DNA from: JADCRZ01 sp037718865
GTDB taxonomy: Bacteria > Bacteroidota > Bacteroidia > Chitinophagales > Chitinophagaceae
Direction: 5' to 3'
Assembly (NCBI GenBank): GCA_037718865.1
Contig: JBBJMP010000013.1
Span: 1-64,000, forward strand
Length of the DNA: 64,000 nt
Of this stretch, positions 44,759-53,907 are shown one piece after another. The translations under genes and the position numbers were made by a program. Under the pieces are notes generated by a model. It was not told the DNA's origin. It saw nothing but the letters and a program-made list of their open reading frames with translations, and did no database searches. How positions within the stretch are numbered: the stretch's first letter is position 1; each line of letters starts with the position of its first letter.

Positions 44759-46261
44759 ATGAAACAGTTCTCTTTTTTGCTATGTACCCTGCTTTCCTGG
44801 ACCATAATAGGCTGCAAGAAAACACTTCAGAAGGAACCGTTAGCATTAATCGATATCTCTGATGCATATGTAACAGCAGATGACGCCAGAAGGTCAGTAA
44901 CGGCAGCGTATAATCCCCTGGCCGCGAATAACTGGTGCTGCACCTTTGTCTCACCGGGTTATATGCATTGGGTGCTTGGTAATGTTGCGTCTGATGATAC
45001 GGAAAAAGGCGGAGAATCAGGATCCGACCAATTGTATGCCCAACAGGTTTCCCTCTTTAATATTCCTTCCGATAATGATGCGACGAGGTTTGCCTGGTCT
45101 TCCCAATATATAGGCGTGCGTCGTGCAAACCTGGTGCTGGATAATGTTCCCAATATTCAAATGGATGCCGCCCTCAAAAACCAGTACCTGGCGGAAGCTA
45201 AATTTTTAAGGGCCTGGTACTATATCAACCTGGTAAAGACTTTTGGTGACATACCATTAATTCTGTCATCTAAACTGGAAACCTACGAACTGACACGTAC
45301 TCCTAAAATGGCGGTATACGATCAGATCATTAAAGATTTAACGGAAGCAATACCGGTGTTACCTGCGGCCAGCAAATATCCGGCTGTGGATAGGGGGCGC
45401 GCTACAAAAGGAGCTGCCCAGGCTTACCTGGGAAAAGTTTTTCTGTACTTAAACAATTTTCCAAAAGCAGAGGAATGGTTCGCGGCTGTGATCAATGCTG
45501 GTGAATATGCTTTAGAACCAGACTATTTAAATATGTTCCTTCGCGCTGGTGAAACTAGTAAGGAACACATTTTTCAGGTTTCGTTTCTTAACGATCAGGG
45601 AGCACAACCGGCAAACAATCAGATTAGCATTGTCATGGCCAGCAGGGCAAGGAATGGTTGGGGATTTAATTTGCCGACGCAGGATTTTGTAAATGCCTTT
45701 GAGACCGGCGATCCGCGGTTACAACAAACCGTATATAAAACCGGCGATGTAATGCCTGACGGACTGATTGCCAATGTAGGAAACAGTACCACCGGCTATT
45801 TAAACAAGAAGGCTTATGTTCCTGAATACGAAAGGATCGGCGGTGCATTGCAGCCGGGCCGGGACGATATTTATATGCGCCTGGGCAAAGTTATGTTGTG
45901 GTATGCCGAAGCAGCCAATGAGAACGGAAAAACTGCTGTTGCACTAAACGCCCTGAATATGGTGCGTCGACGCGCCAGGCAGGGAAACCCGAATGTATTG
46001 CCGGATATTACCGTAACGGATAAGGTAACACTCAGGGAAACAATCTGGCAGGAACAACGCGTGGAATTCGGCCAGGAGTTTGAACGCTTTTTCGAATTGG
46101 TACGTCAGGGGCGTGCAGGCAGAGTGTTAAGGGCCTATGCTGCAAAGTATAACACAGCAAAGGGTGCAGGTTTCAAAGATGGTGTCAACGAAATATTTCC
46201 GTTACCACAATCGGAATTAAACTTAAGTAAAGGTGTACTTGCGCAAAACCCCGGGTACTAA
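44759..46261 (+). CDS. SusD/RagB-family lipoprotein (pair 2)
   Basis: The 500-residue surface lipoprotein has a lipobox ending at C19 (LLSWTIIGCKKT) and SusD motifs AEAKFLRAWYYINLVKTFGDIPLI, RATKGAAQAYLGKVFLYLNNFPKAEEWF, LWYAEAANENGKTAVALNALNMVRRRA and EFERFFELVRQGRA. It starts 35 bp after the SusC stop. The PQQ-lipoprotein gene begins 31 bp after its end, which ties the importer to the redox proteins. Confidence 0.95.
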   Translation: MKQFSFLLCTLLSWTIIGCKKTLQKEPLALIDISDAYVTADDARRSVTAAYNPLAANNWCCTFVSPGYMHWVLGNVASDDTEKGGESGSDQLYAQQVSLFNIPSDNDATRFAWSSQYIGVRRANLVLDNVPNIQMDAALKNQYLAEAKFLRAWYYINLVKTFGDIPLILSSKLETYELTRTPKMAVYDQIIKDLTEAIPVLPAASKYPAVDRGRATKGAAQAYLGKVFLYLNNFPKAEEWFAAVINAGEYALEPDYLNMFLRAGETSKEHIFQVSFLNDQGAQPANNQISIVMASRARNGWGFNLPTQDFVNAFETGDPRLQQTVYKTGDVMPDGLIANVGNSTTGYLNKKAYVPEYERIGGALQPGRDDIYMRLGKVMLWYAEAANENGKTAVALNALNMVRRRARQGNPNVLPDITVTDKVTLRETIWQEQRVEFGQEFERFFELVRQGRAGRVLRAYAAKYNTAKGAGFKDGVNEIFPLPQSELNLSKGVLAQNPGY

Positions 46262-46292
46262 TTCTCAACAAGAGCAAAAAGGGAGTAAAGAC

Positions 46293-48662
46293 ATGTGGTG
46301 TTACTTGCGTATTGTTGATAAACTATCATTCGGCCTCGAATCTGTGGCCTGCAGTGCCCTGCTGCTGGTAGCCTGTATGGGATGTAACACGCTGGTCAGA
46401 CAAAATCAGGATCGAAAGAATAAGCTATCAGACGCCGGTCAGCATAAAACATGGAGGGACTATGGTGGAGGTCCTGATCAATCGAAGTACGTTGTGCTCG
46501 ATGAGATTAACAAGTCAAATGTCAACCAGCTCAAGGTAACCTGGTTTTATCCTACGGGTGACGATAAGGCTTACCAGTTTAATCCAGTGGTTGTCGACAG
46601 CATAATGTATGTGCTGGCAAAGGATAATTCCCTCGTAGCCCTTAATGCCACTACCGGCCGGGAAATTTGGATCCATGCTGATTTGCAGGGGATTGCTCCC
46701 CGGGGCATTAATTACTGGGAGAGTAACAATAGAGAGGACCGCCGCCTGATTTTTCAGATGAACAATTATCTCCAGGCCATTGATGCCCGCACGGGAAAGT
46801 CGGTGTTGACTTTTGGTGAGAATGGGCTGGTAGATTTGAAGGTAGGCCTGGGAAGAAATCCCGAAACATTAGCTCGTGTTCAGTCTGGAACTCCCGGTAA
46901 AGTATTCGAAAACCTGATCCTGCTCGGATCCTCTCCCGGAGAAGGATATCTGTCCGGCCCCGGCCATCTTCGGGGCTATGATGTAATTACAGGCAAACTG
47001 GTGTGGACGTTTCATACCATACCGCAACCTGGCGAATACGGTTATGATACCTGGCCTAAAGATGCCTACAAATATATTGGTGGCGTGAATGCCTGGGGAG
47101 AAATTTCCGTTGATACCAAACGCGGGATCGCTTACTATCCGCTAGGCTCTCCCACCTACGATTATTATGGCGCTGACAGGATCGGAAGCAATCTTTTTGC
47201 CAATTCCATACTTGCACTGGATGCCCGCACGGGTAAACGATTATGGCATTACCAGTTAGTTCATCACGATCTGTGGGATTATGACCTGACTGCAGCGCCC
47301 CAACTCGTGACGGTAAATCATGGAAAGAAAAAAATTGACGCGGTAGCAATTATTGGCAAGCACGGATTTTTATTCGCCTTCGATCGTGTTTCGGGTAAGC
47401 CCCTCTGGCCCATCGAAGAGCGGAAGGTGCCGCTAAGTGACGTTCCTGGGGAGCAGGCCTGGCCGACACAACCTTTTCCTACCGTGCTTCCCCCTGCCTC
47501 ACGGCAGATACTATCGTCCAAAGACCTGGCTCCCACGTATCTCACGCCTGAACAATATACAGCCTGGAATTCTTTTGTTACGCCGGAGGAACGTATTGCC
47601 TGGAAAAAAAGGCTTGACACAGCGCAGACAGGCCTTTTTACACCGCTCTCGGTCAGGTACGAAACAGTGTCAATGCCCGGTTCTACTGGTGGAACCAATT
47701 TTGGTAACACTGCCGCCAATCCGGGTAAGGGATTGGTGTATGTGATGAGCCAATCTTATCCTTCCATTTACAAAAGATTGAAAACAAAGGAGGAAATCCT
47801 GAAGGAAGAATCGAAATTGGTTGGAGAGGGTATGCCTGTTTACGTTAAAAACTGCCAGGCTTGTCATGGTCCCAAGGGAGCTGGGTTATCAGCCCCTTCA
47901 ATTCTTCACGTAAATCAGAGGCTGGAATATAATGATTTCAAGCAGGTGGTAGTTACGGGAAAGGGTAAAATGCCGGCCTTCCCTCATCTTGATGATAATA
48001 ACCTGAGAAACATATACACCTATTTAAATGCCGGTGCAACTGAGGCCAGAGGCGGAAATCGGGCAGACAAAAAACCGGTGGTACAATCCGGGCCTTTAGT
48101 GGCGTCCGGGGGGGCTCCTGGCGGGCAGAAAATACGACAGGTTCCAAGGCCAGGTGGCCGTTTTGGCGCACCCTATCCTGAAGTCGATACACCCTCCACC
48201 AGGTATTATATCGAGGGGTATGGTTTAGGCTACCCCTTTATTCTCCCCCCTCCCTGGTCGGAAATCATGGCTTACGATTTAAATCAAGGAACGATGAAAT
48301 GGAAAGTGCCACTTGGAAAGAGTTTGGGAGGCGGTAGTACGGGTTTACCACGTGGTTCACAACGCAACGGAATGATTGTAACTTCTACCGGGATAATTTT
48401 CTCTACCGCCAGAGACGAAAAGATCTACGCGTTTGATGCGGATACCGGAAAGGAATTGTGGTCGGGGAAACTGCCGGCCGGAACCGAAGGTCTTCCTTCC
48501 ATGTATGAGGTAAACGGCCACTATTACCTCGTTGTTAACGCATCTACTCCACCCATTGTTTGGGATCGTCAATCAACGGCAGCTAAGATTAAAGCGGGTG
48601 CTCCTGTGCATAAGGGAGGATATGTTGTCTTCGCATTACCCAATAAATTAGTAGCGCATTGA
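46293..48662 (+). CDS. PQQ-dependent dehydrogenase lipoprotein with cytochrome c domain
   Basis: From ATG 46293 (preceded by a good GGGAG ribosome site) the product is 789 residues. A lipobox-like ACMGC follows a hydrophobic stretch. The body is an eight-bladed quinoprotein propeller of the glucose/quinate dehydrogenase group (GGGPDQSKYVVLDEINKSNVNQLKVTW..., later LVHHDLWDYDLTAAP and IGKHGFLFAFDR), interrupted by a cytochrome c domain with C521-Q-A-C524-H525 and a likely Met ligand in GKMPAFPH; the propeller then resumes (IMAYDLNQGTMKWKVPLG). It oxidises a sugar or polyol in the periplasm and passes electrons to its own heme. No PQQ biosynthesis genes are in the window. The frame extends upstream to 46233 inside the SusD gene; that start is less likely. 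Confidence 0.9.
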   Translation: MWCYLRIVDKLSFGLESVACSALLLVACMGCNTLVRQNQDRKNKLSDAGQHKTWRDYGGGPDQSKYVVLDEINKSNVNQLKVTWFYPTGDDKAYQFNPVVVDSIMYVLAKDNSLVALNATTGREIWIHADLQGIAPRGINYWESNNREDRRLIFQMNNYLQAIDARTGKSVLTFGENGLVDLKVGLGRNPETLARVQSGTPGKVFENLILLGSSPGEGYLSGPGHLRGYDVITGKLVWTFHTIPQPGEYGYDTWPKDAYKYIGGVNAWGEISVDTKRGIAYYPLGSPTYDYYGADRIGSNLFANSILALDARTGKRLWHYQLVHHDLWDYDLTAAPQLVTVNHGKKKIDAVAIIGKHGFLFAFDRVSGKPLWPIEERKVPLSDVPGEQAWPTQPFPTVLPPASRQILSSKDLAPTYLTPEQYTAWNSFVTPEERIAWKKRLDTAQTGLFTPLSVRYETVSMPGSTGGTNFGNTAANPGKGLVYVMSQSYPSIYKRLKTKEEILKEESKLVGEGMPVYVKNCQACHGPKGAGLSAPSILHVNQRLEYNDFKQVVVTGKGKMPAFPHLDDNNLRNIYTYLNAGATEARGGNRADKKPVVQSGPLVASGGAPGGQKIRQVPRPGGRFGAPYPEVDTPSTRYYIEGYGLGYPFILPPPWSEIMAYDLNQGTMKWKVPLGKSLGGGSTGLPRGSQRNGMIVTSTGIIFSTARDEKIYAFDADTGKELWSGKLPAGTEGLPSMYEVNGHYYLVVNASTPPIVWDRQSTAAKIKAGAPVHKGGYVVFALPNKLVAH

Positions 48663-48719
48663 CCGTTGATATTGAAATTGCAATAACTACTCTGAAGTTA
48701 ACCAGTATAATCATCACTA

Positions 48720-50753
48720 ATGAAAACCTTTATCTTTTGTATCCTGTTAATTAGCTCGTTTGACCTTTCTTTTTCCCAGTCAGGAGCAGACTCGACAAAA
48801 ATTGAATTCGGCCAATCTTTTATTCCGGATTTTTCCTTTAAGGGTTCGAGTCTTAAGGGATCGCATATCATTGGCCAGGCCGACTGGCAGGCACAAAATG
48901 GCGAACTGATCGGGAAAGCAAAACCAGGCACCGGAGGCGGTTGGCTTGTCCTCGATAGCTCTTACCAGGACATTGGATGGCATGCTTTATTTAAGTGTAC
49001 CGGCGAAAGTGAAACGGGCATATTGTTCCGGGTTGAAAAGAGTGGCGATGGCATGAAGGGCATCTTATTATCTCTAAAGAAGGGAGATGTGGCGTTATAC
49101 CGGGTAACGCTTGACGCGCAGGGAAAAGAGCTGGAACGTGAAAAGCTGAGATACGCCGGTGGCATTTATTATAGAATGGCTCCGCCCGTAAATAACAATG
49201 ATACGTCCCGCAGGCAAAACAGCCCGCCACCTCGTCCGGCGCCCCTTCCGAACTTGCCTGTAACGAGACCCAATACCGAACTGCGTCCGGGGGAGTGGAA
49301 CCAGATTGAAGTTTTTGTTGAATTGAATGTTATCAGGAGTTTTTTAAATGATGGCAACGAAATAGGTGGTGCGGTTGATGGAGATTCGGCCCTTCACGGG
49401 TATGGCCCCATTGCTCTTTTTGCCAGCGGTTTAGGAGAAGTTCGTTTTAAAAATGTTATGTTTAAGGACATATCCATCCGAAATACGCCCGCAGAAAAAT
49501 CATCGCCGCGATTTAAGGTTCAACGGATCAGCGACATGTATTATTCCTGGGGTGCCGATGCTGCAGATTTTAATAAGGATGGCTTTATGGATGTAGTGGC
49601 CGGGCCATATATTTATTTTGGTCCTGATTATACCAAACACAAAGAAACCTTTCCGGCTATTGCCATTGGTCCGTCAAAGGAGTTTACCGGTACGAATGTT
49701 CAGTTCACTTTTGATTTTAACGGAGATGGCTGGGTGGATGTACTGACGAGCCCTTCCGGAGCTACTCTGTATATTAACCCGAAAGGAGAATCACGCCGCT
49801 GGAAAAGTTATAAAGTGCTTCCTGCCGTGCAAAGCGAGATCACCGATTTTTTAGATATTGATAAAGATGGTGTGCCGGAACTGGTTTATGCAGCGGATGG
49901 ATCATTGCGATATGCAAAACCGGATAAGGCTGATCCCGGTAAACCCTGGAAGGCATACATCATCTCCGAAAAGGGATATGCTTTGCCCCATGGAATTGGA
50001 ACCGGCGACATTAATGGAGATGGGCGGAAAGACATTTTAAATGCTTTTGGGTGGTGGGAACAGCCGGCAACAATAAATAGCGAAGATTTGTGGCAGTATC
50101 ACCCCGTAGCGTTTGGCCGGTATGGCCACCGGAGCAGTAACATCGGCGGCACCCTTATGGCTGTTTATGATGCCAATGGTGACGGCCTGAACGATGTGGT
50201 GACAAACTTAAACGTTCATGGATTTGGGCTTGCCTGGTTTGAACAGCGCCGGGACACAAATGGAAAGATCTCTTTTACCAGGCACATGATCAGTGATGAT
50301 TATTCGGTGAAAAACGCCGGAGATGTAACCTTCTCGCAACCTCATGGTGCTACCTATGCCGATATAGATAAGGATGGAATACCAGACTTTATTGTCGGAA
50401 AACGTTACTTCACTCACCTGGACAACATGTTTGATCCGGATTCTTACGGCGCTCCTGTGTTGTATTGGTACCGCACGGTGCGCAATCCCAAAGCTCCCGG
50501 AGGAGCCGAATTTGTACCCGAACTGATCCACAATCGGTCTGGTGCCGGTTCCGAGGTAACGGCCGTGGATTTAAATAAAGACGGCTCTATTGATATTATT
50601 ACTTCTACCAATCGGGGCACGTTCATATTTTGGAACACACCTGCCCGCCAAAAGGCAGGCCGGTTAAGTGATCAACAAACTTCACCCCAAAATAAAGGTA
50701 CGGCGCAACGGCAAAACACCGGAAAGAACCTGGAGGCGAAACAGGGGCAGTAG
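48720..50753 (+). CDS. secreted DUF1080 plus VCBS/FG-GAP propeller protein
   Basis: The 677-residue protein has a signal peptide (about 1-19), an N-terminal LamG-like DUF1080 domain (about 35-255, 3-keto-disaccharide hydrolase family) and a seven-repeat FG-GAP/VCBS propeller. The seven calcium-loop motifs are ADFNKDGFMDVVAG, FDFNGDGWVDVLTS, LDIDKDGVPELVYA, GDINGDGRKDIL, YDANGDGLNDVVT, ADIDKDGIPDFIVG and VDLNKDGSIDIIT. A Pro-rich linker occurs near 165-180 and a Gln-rich tail at the end. It may bind or hydrolyse a keto-glycoside made by the neighbouring dehydrogenases. Active-site residues for DUF1080 are not well defined, so catalysis is uncertain. Confidence 0.88.
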   Translation: MKTFIFCILLISSFDLSFSQSGADSTKIEFGQSFIPDFSFKGSSLKGSHIIGQADWQAQNGELIGKAKPGTGGGWLVLDSSYQDIGWHALFKCTGESETGILFRVEKSGDGMKGILLSLKKGDVALYRVTLDAQGKELEREKLRYAGGIYYRMAPPVNNNDTSRRQNSPPPRPAPLPNLPVTRPNTELRPGEWNQIEVFVELNVIRSFLNDGNEIGGAVDGDSALHGYGPIALFASGLGEVRFKNVMFKDISIRNTPAEKSSPRFKVQRISDMYYSWGADAADFNKDGFMDVVAGPYIYFGPDYTKHKETFPAIAIGPSKEFTGTNVQFTFDFNGDGWVDVLTSPSGATLYINPKGESRRWKSYKVLPAVQSEITDFLDIDKDGVPELVYAADGSLRYAKPDKADPGKPWKAYIISEKGYALPHGIGTGDINGDGRKDILNAFGWWEQPATINSEDLWQYHPVAFGRYGHRSSNIGGTLMAVYDANGDGLNDVVTNLNVHGFGLAWFEQRRDTNGKISFTRHMISDDYSVKNAGDVTFSQPHGATYADIDKDGIPDFIVGKRYFTHLDNMFDPDSYGAPVLYWYRTVRNPKAPGGAEFVPELIHNRSGAGSEVTAVDLNKDGSIDIITSTNRGTFIFWNTPARQKAGRLSDQQTSPQNKGTAQRQNTGKNLEAKQGQ

Positions 50754-50794
50754 GCTATTAACGTGTTTATTCAACACCAACCTAAATTATCTAA

Positions 50795-50998
50795 ATGCCA
50801 TTTTTACCGTCAGATAGATCCGGAAATTTCCGATCCGTTTTTTTTGGTGCGCTATTACTGTCTGGCTGTATTGGATGTAATGCCCTGAGCAGGCAAAATA
50901 CAGAACAGAAAAACAAGTACGGGGGCGGTCCGGATCAATCGAAATATGTTGTGCTCGATGAGATCAACAAGGAACATACTGACAATTTAAAGAAATGA
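50795..50998 (+). pseudogene. truncated copy of the PQQ-lipoprotein gene
   Basis: The 67-residue frame repeats the N-terminus of the PQQ-dehydrogenase lipoprotein: a hydrophobic segment ending GCIGCNALSRQN (compare ACMGCNTLVRQN), then YGGGPDQSKYVVLDEINK, identical over 18 residues, and stops at NLKK where the parent continues NQLKVTW. The parent's segment before YGGGPDQ (SDAGQHKTWRD) is missing. It retains a lipobox and could be expressed as a tiny lipoprotein, but it looks like the remains of a tandem duplicate whose propeller was deleted. It sits 41 bp after the VCBS gene and 12 bp before the next gene. Confidence 0.85.
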
Positions 50999-51010
50999 TT
51001 TACATTAATT

Positions 51011-53344
51011 ATGAGAAATAGACTGAATATTTCAGGGTTGATAGCTGTCTTTTTTCTGGTTTATGGTTGTAATGAGAAACCGGACGGCAAGAAGGTTGCC
51101 GGTTTTAACGGTCCAGAGTTTAATCCCAATCCTACGGGGAAGTATTTATCGCCGGAGGAAAGTATAAAAACTATGCATCTGCCTGAAGGCTATCATCTTG
51201 AGCTTGTTGCCAGCGAGCCCATGATTAAGGAACCCGTAGCCATCGCATGGGACGGCAATGCAAAGATGTATGTAGCTGAAATGCTTACGTACATGCAGGA
51301 TGCAAATGCCAAAGGTGAGCAGGAACCCAGAAGCAGGATTTCCTTATTGGAGGATACCGATAATGACGGAAAAATGGACAAGAGTACCATTTTTATCGAT
51401 AGCCTGCTGTTGCCACGTATGCTGCAATGCGTTAGCAATGAGCTTTTGGTTAATGAAACGAATACCATAGACATTACCAGTTACAAGGATACTAACGGAG
51501 ATGGTAAAGCCGATCAGAAAAAGCCGCTGTACCGGAATGAGAAGTATGTGGTCAATGATGCAAATATGGAACATCAGAGAAGTGGGTTGGACTGGAACCT
51601 GGACAATTGGATGTATGTAACCTATGATCCTGTGCGTTTGCGGTATACCAATGGCAAAATGCAGGTAGACACCATTGCCAGCGGATCCGGCGGACAATGG
51701 GGACTGACTCATGATAATTACGGACGCCTGTACTATTCCAGGGCAGGGGGAGAAATTCCTGCATCAGGTTTTCAGATAAACCCTGTTTACGGAACGCTTG
51801 ATTTTCAGGATCAATATAACGCTGATTTTTCACAAGTCTGGCCGGTAATTGCCACACCTGATGTACAGGGAGGGCCGTTGCGGTTACGCCCTAATTCTAG
51901 CCTTAACCATTTTACGGCTCCCTGCGGCCAATCCATCTTCCGGGGAGACCGGCTTCCGCAGGATTTTGTCGGAGATTATATTGTCTGCGAACCGGTGGCC
52001 AGGGCTATCAGGCGCGCCAGGCTGATCAATCAACAGGGAAAAACCAAACTCGGGAATGTTTATGAACACCGCGAATTTATATCGTCCTCGGATATGAACT
52101 TCCGCCCTGTAAACACCGCCACCGGCCCGGATGGTAATTTGTATATCGTCGATATGCACCGGGGCATTATCCAGCAGGGCAACTGGACAAAACCTGGTTC
52201 ATTCCTGCGACAAAAAATAGACAGTATCGGCCTGGCTGCAAACGTCGGGCATGGCCGTATTTACCGGGTTGTGCATGACAATTACAAGCCGGGGCCAAAA
52301 CCAGACATGCTCCATAGATCTAGCAGCGACTTGCTGGCCGCTTTGGATCATCCTAACGGCTGGTGGAGGGATAACGCACAAAAAGAGATCATCATTCGGG
52401 GCGATAAGTCTGTAATTGCTGATCTGAAAAAGATGGCTACCGGAAATGATCCTTCCACATCGAAAAAAACCAGCCATCTCGCGCAAATTCATGCATTGTG
52501 GACATTGGAGGGGCTGAAGGCAATCGATAAGGATGTTGTGATAAGAGCCCTTGATGACGAGCATGCGCAGGTTAGAAGAACAGCCGTATGGTTAAGTGAA
52601 CCATACCTGAAAGCAGACGACGCAATGATTGAAAAAATGGGGAATTTGAAAGATGACCCCAATTATGATGTGCGTGTTCAACTGCTGCTTTCGCTATATA
52701 AAAGCAAATCCGGCAAGGCGAAGGCAATCATTAAAGAAATACTGGTAAAAAATCAGGATAACGAAATGCTTACGGCTACCAAAACAGCCCTGGATAAAAA
52801 TGAAAGTGTAAGAACATTTGGGAACAGGCTCGGTGAATTAGACGAGGCCAGCAGAAGTTTGGTTTTGAAGGGATCAGGTATTTTCAAGTCCTTATGTGCA
52901 AGCTGCCATGGCGCTGATGGAAAAGGCCTGGCCATAGGAGGAACAAGCATGGCTGCTCCTCCACTTGCAGGATCAGAAAGGTTGGCATTTTTACAGAAGA
53001 ATACCACCATAAGAATTTTACTGCACGGTTTAACCGGTCAGGTTGATGGAAAGACATACAGCAGTATAATGCCGGCTATGGAAGCCAATAATGATGAATG
53101 GATTGCGTCGGTAGTAAGTTATATCCGTTACGAATACGGAGGTAAACCACCGCGGAGGCCCGGCGAGATACCTGGCATGGCTCCGGCTGCGGTCGATAGT
53201 ACGTCAGGGTTTCCGGTAAGAAAAGCGCGTTCGCCTGCAGTTACACCTGAAGAAGTAAAAAAGATCAGGGAGGAAAATACAGGCAGGAATAAAGCATGGA
53301 CGCTGGAGGAACTTAAGAGTAAAGGTGAGAAGGACGCCAGCTAA
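51011..53344 (+). CDS. PVC-type membrane-bound dehydrogenase with C-terminal cytochrome c
   Basis: The 777-residue lipoprotein (lipobox VYGC, C20) has a beta-propeller dehydrogenase domain of the DUF7133/PVC type (about 45-430, with LPEGYHLELVASEPMIKEPVAIAWD and FRPVNTATGPDGNLYIVDMHRGIIQ), HEAT-like helical repeats (about 430-600) and a cytochrome c domain with C629-A-S-C632-H633 and a likely Met ligand in SSIMPAME. Such proteins are soluble-glucose-dehydrogenase-like oxidoreductases of sugars. Together with the PQQ-lipoprotein it gives two heme-bearing envelope dehydrogenases behind SusCD 2. Its stop is followed within ten bases by a fragment of an RND gene. Confidence 0.92.
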   Translation: MRNRLNISGLIAVFFLVYGCNEKPDGKKVAGFNGPEFNPNPTGKYLSPEESIKTMHLPEGYHLELVASEPMIKEPVAIAWDGNAKMYVAEMLTYMQDANAKGEQEPRSRISLLEDTDNDGKMDKSTIFIDSLLLPRMLQCVSNELLVNETNTIDITSYKDTNGDGKADQKKPLYRNEKYVVNDANMEHQRSGLDWNLDNWMYVTYDPVRLRYTNGKMQVDTIASGSGGQWGLTHDNYGRLYYSRAGGEIPASGFQINPVYGTLDFQDQYNADFSQVWPVIATPDVQGGPLRLRPNSSLNHFTAPCGQSIFRGDRLPQDFVGDYIVCEPVARAIRRARLINQQGKTKLGNVYEHREFISSSDMNFRPVNTATGPDGNLYIVDMHRGIIQQGNWTKPGSFLRQKIDSIGLAANVGHGRIYRVVHDNYKPGPKPDMLHRSSSDLLAALDHPNGWWRDNAQKEIIIRGDKSVIADLKKMATGNDPSTSKKTSHLAQIHALWTLEGLKAIDKDVVIRALDDEHAQVRRTAVWLSEPYLKADDAMIEKMGNLKDDPNYDVRVQLLLSLYKSKSGKAKAIIKEILVKNQDNEMLTATKTALDKNESVRTFGNRLGELDEASRSLVLKGSGIFKSLCASCHGADGKGLAIGGTSMAAPPLAGSERLAFLQKNTTIRILLHGLTGQVDGKTYSSIMPAMEANNDEWIASVVSYIRYEYGGKPPRRPGEIPGMAPAAVDSTSGFPVRKARSPAVTPEEVKKIREENTGRNKAWTLEELKSKGEKDAS

Positions 53345-53350
53345 TTTACC

Positions 53351-53412
53351 ACACCGGCACAATAAATATCGCCAGCGTCGTCGCGCTAACATCCCGCCAA
53401 AACCGTCCGGCC
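53351..53412 (-). pseudogene. fragment of an RND pump gene
   Basis: The 62 bases match 55598-55660 inside the intact RND permease gene in the same orientation: the first 31 bases are identical and the rest differs by several substitutions and small indels. The segment corresponds to about 21 codons near the pump's C-terminus. No flanking pump sequence remains on either side. It marks an old duplication or rearrangement breakpoint. 53413-53558 contains nothing else that I recognise. Confidence 0.8.
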
Positions 53413-53558
53413 GCTATAAATGCATTTTTATAATTTCTCAGGTTAAGTGCTTGCAGATTACATTTCTTGTTAGTAGTTTGTAATGAAGAATAATAATGAA
53501 GAAACTTTCGCAAATGCTAAACAAGGGTTATTCAATAGACTAATTCAAACCTACATGC

Positions 53559-53906
53559 ATGAAATCACTAAAAGGTAGTATTTCCGTTGTTTTCATTTTG
53601 ACTTTTCTATTATTGCTTCAATCCTGCTATTCAGTAATTTTAGTTAACAAGAAAGGTGTCCCCACATCTGATCCATTAAATAATGACATCGGATTTTATA
53701 ATGGCAAACAGGTCATTGAAATTGATACAACTATCACCTTACAACTTACTAAAAATTATCTGCTCTTTCAGGAAGGCTGTCCGGAAGGTGGATTTTATTC
53801 TGTGGAATACCGGGCATCATTAGGTGGTGTATTGCTTAGTGCTATAACTTTCGGTAAGAAGAGAAAAGTTAAGGTTAAATACACATGTTTAAAAGAAAAA
53901 AATTAG
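53559..53906 (+). CDS. small lipoprotein, Bor-like in layout
   Basis: The 115-residue protein has a lipoprotein signal ending at C23 (LLLLQSCYS). The mature part is short and beta-rich, with two more cysteines: one in EGCPEGG and one near the C-terminus (KYTC). The order Cys-x-x-Gly-Gly, a beta region, GGVLLSAITFGKKRKV and a terminal Cys recalls phage/enterobacterial Bor lipoproteins, but the similarity is weak. It ends two bases before the FAD-oxidase ATG, so the two are cotranscribed. The DNA is more AT-rich than the surrounding genes. The function is unknown. Confidence 0.75.
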   Translation: MKSLKGSISVVFILTFLLLLQSCYSVILVNKKGVPTSDPLNNDIGFYNGKQVIEIDTTITLQLTKNYLLFQEGCPEGGFYSVEYRASLGGVLLSAITFGKKRKVKVKYTCLKEKN

Positions 53907-53907
53907 T

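Noticed and set aside
26478..46261. Classical polysaccharide utilisation locus
   Set aside because: Two SusCD pairs are present, but no glycoside hydrolase, polysaccharide lyase or hybrid two-component sensor lies between or next to them.
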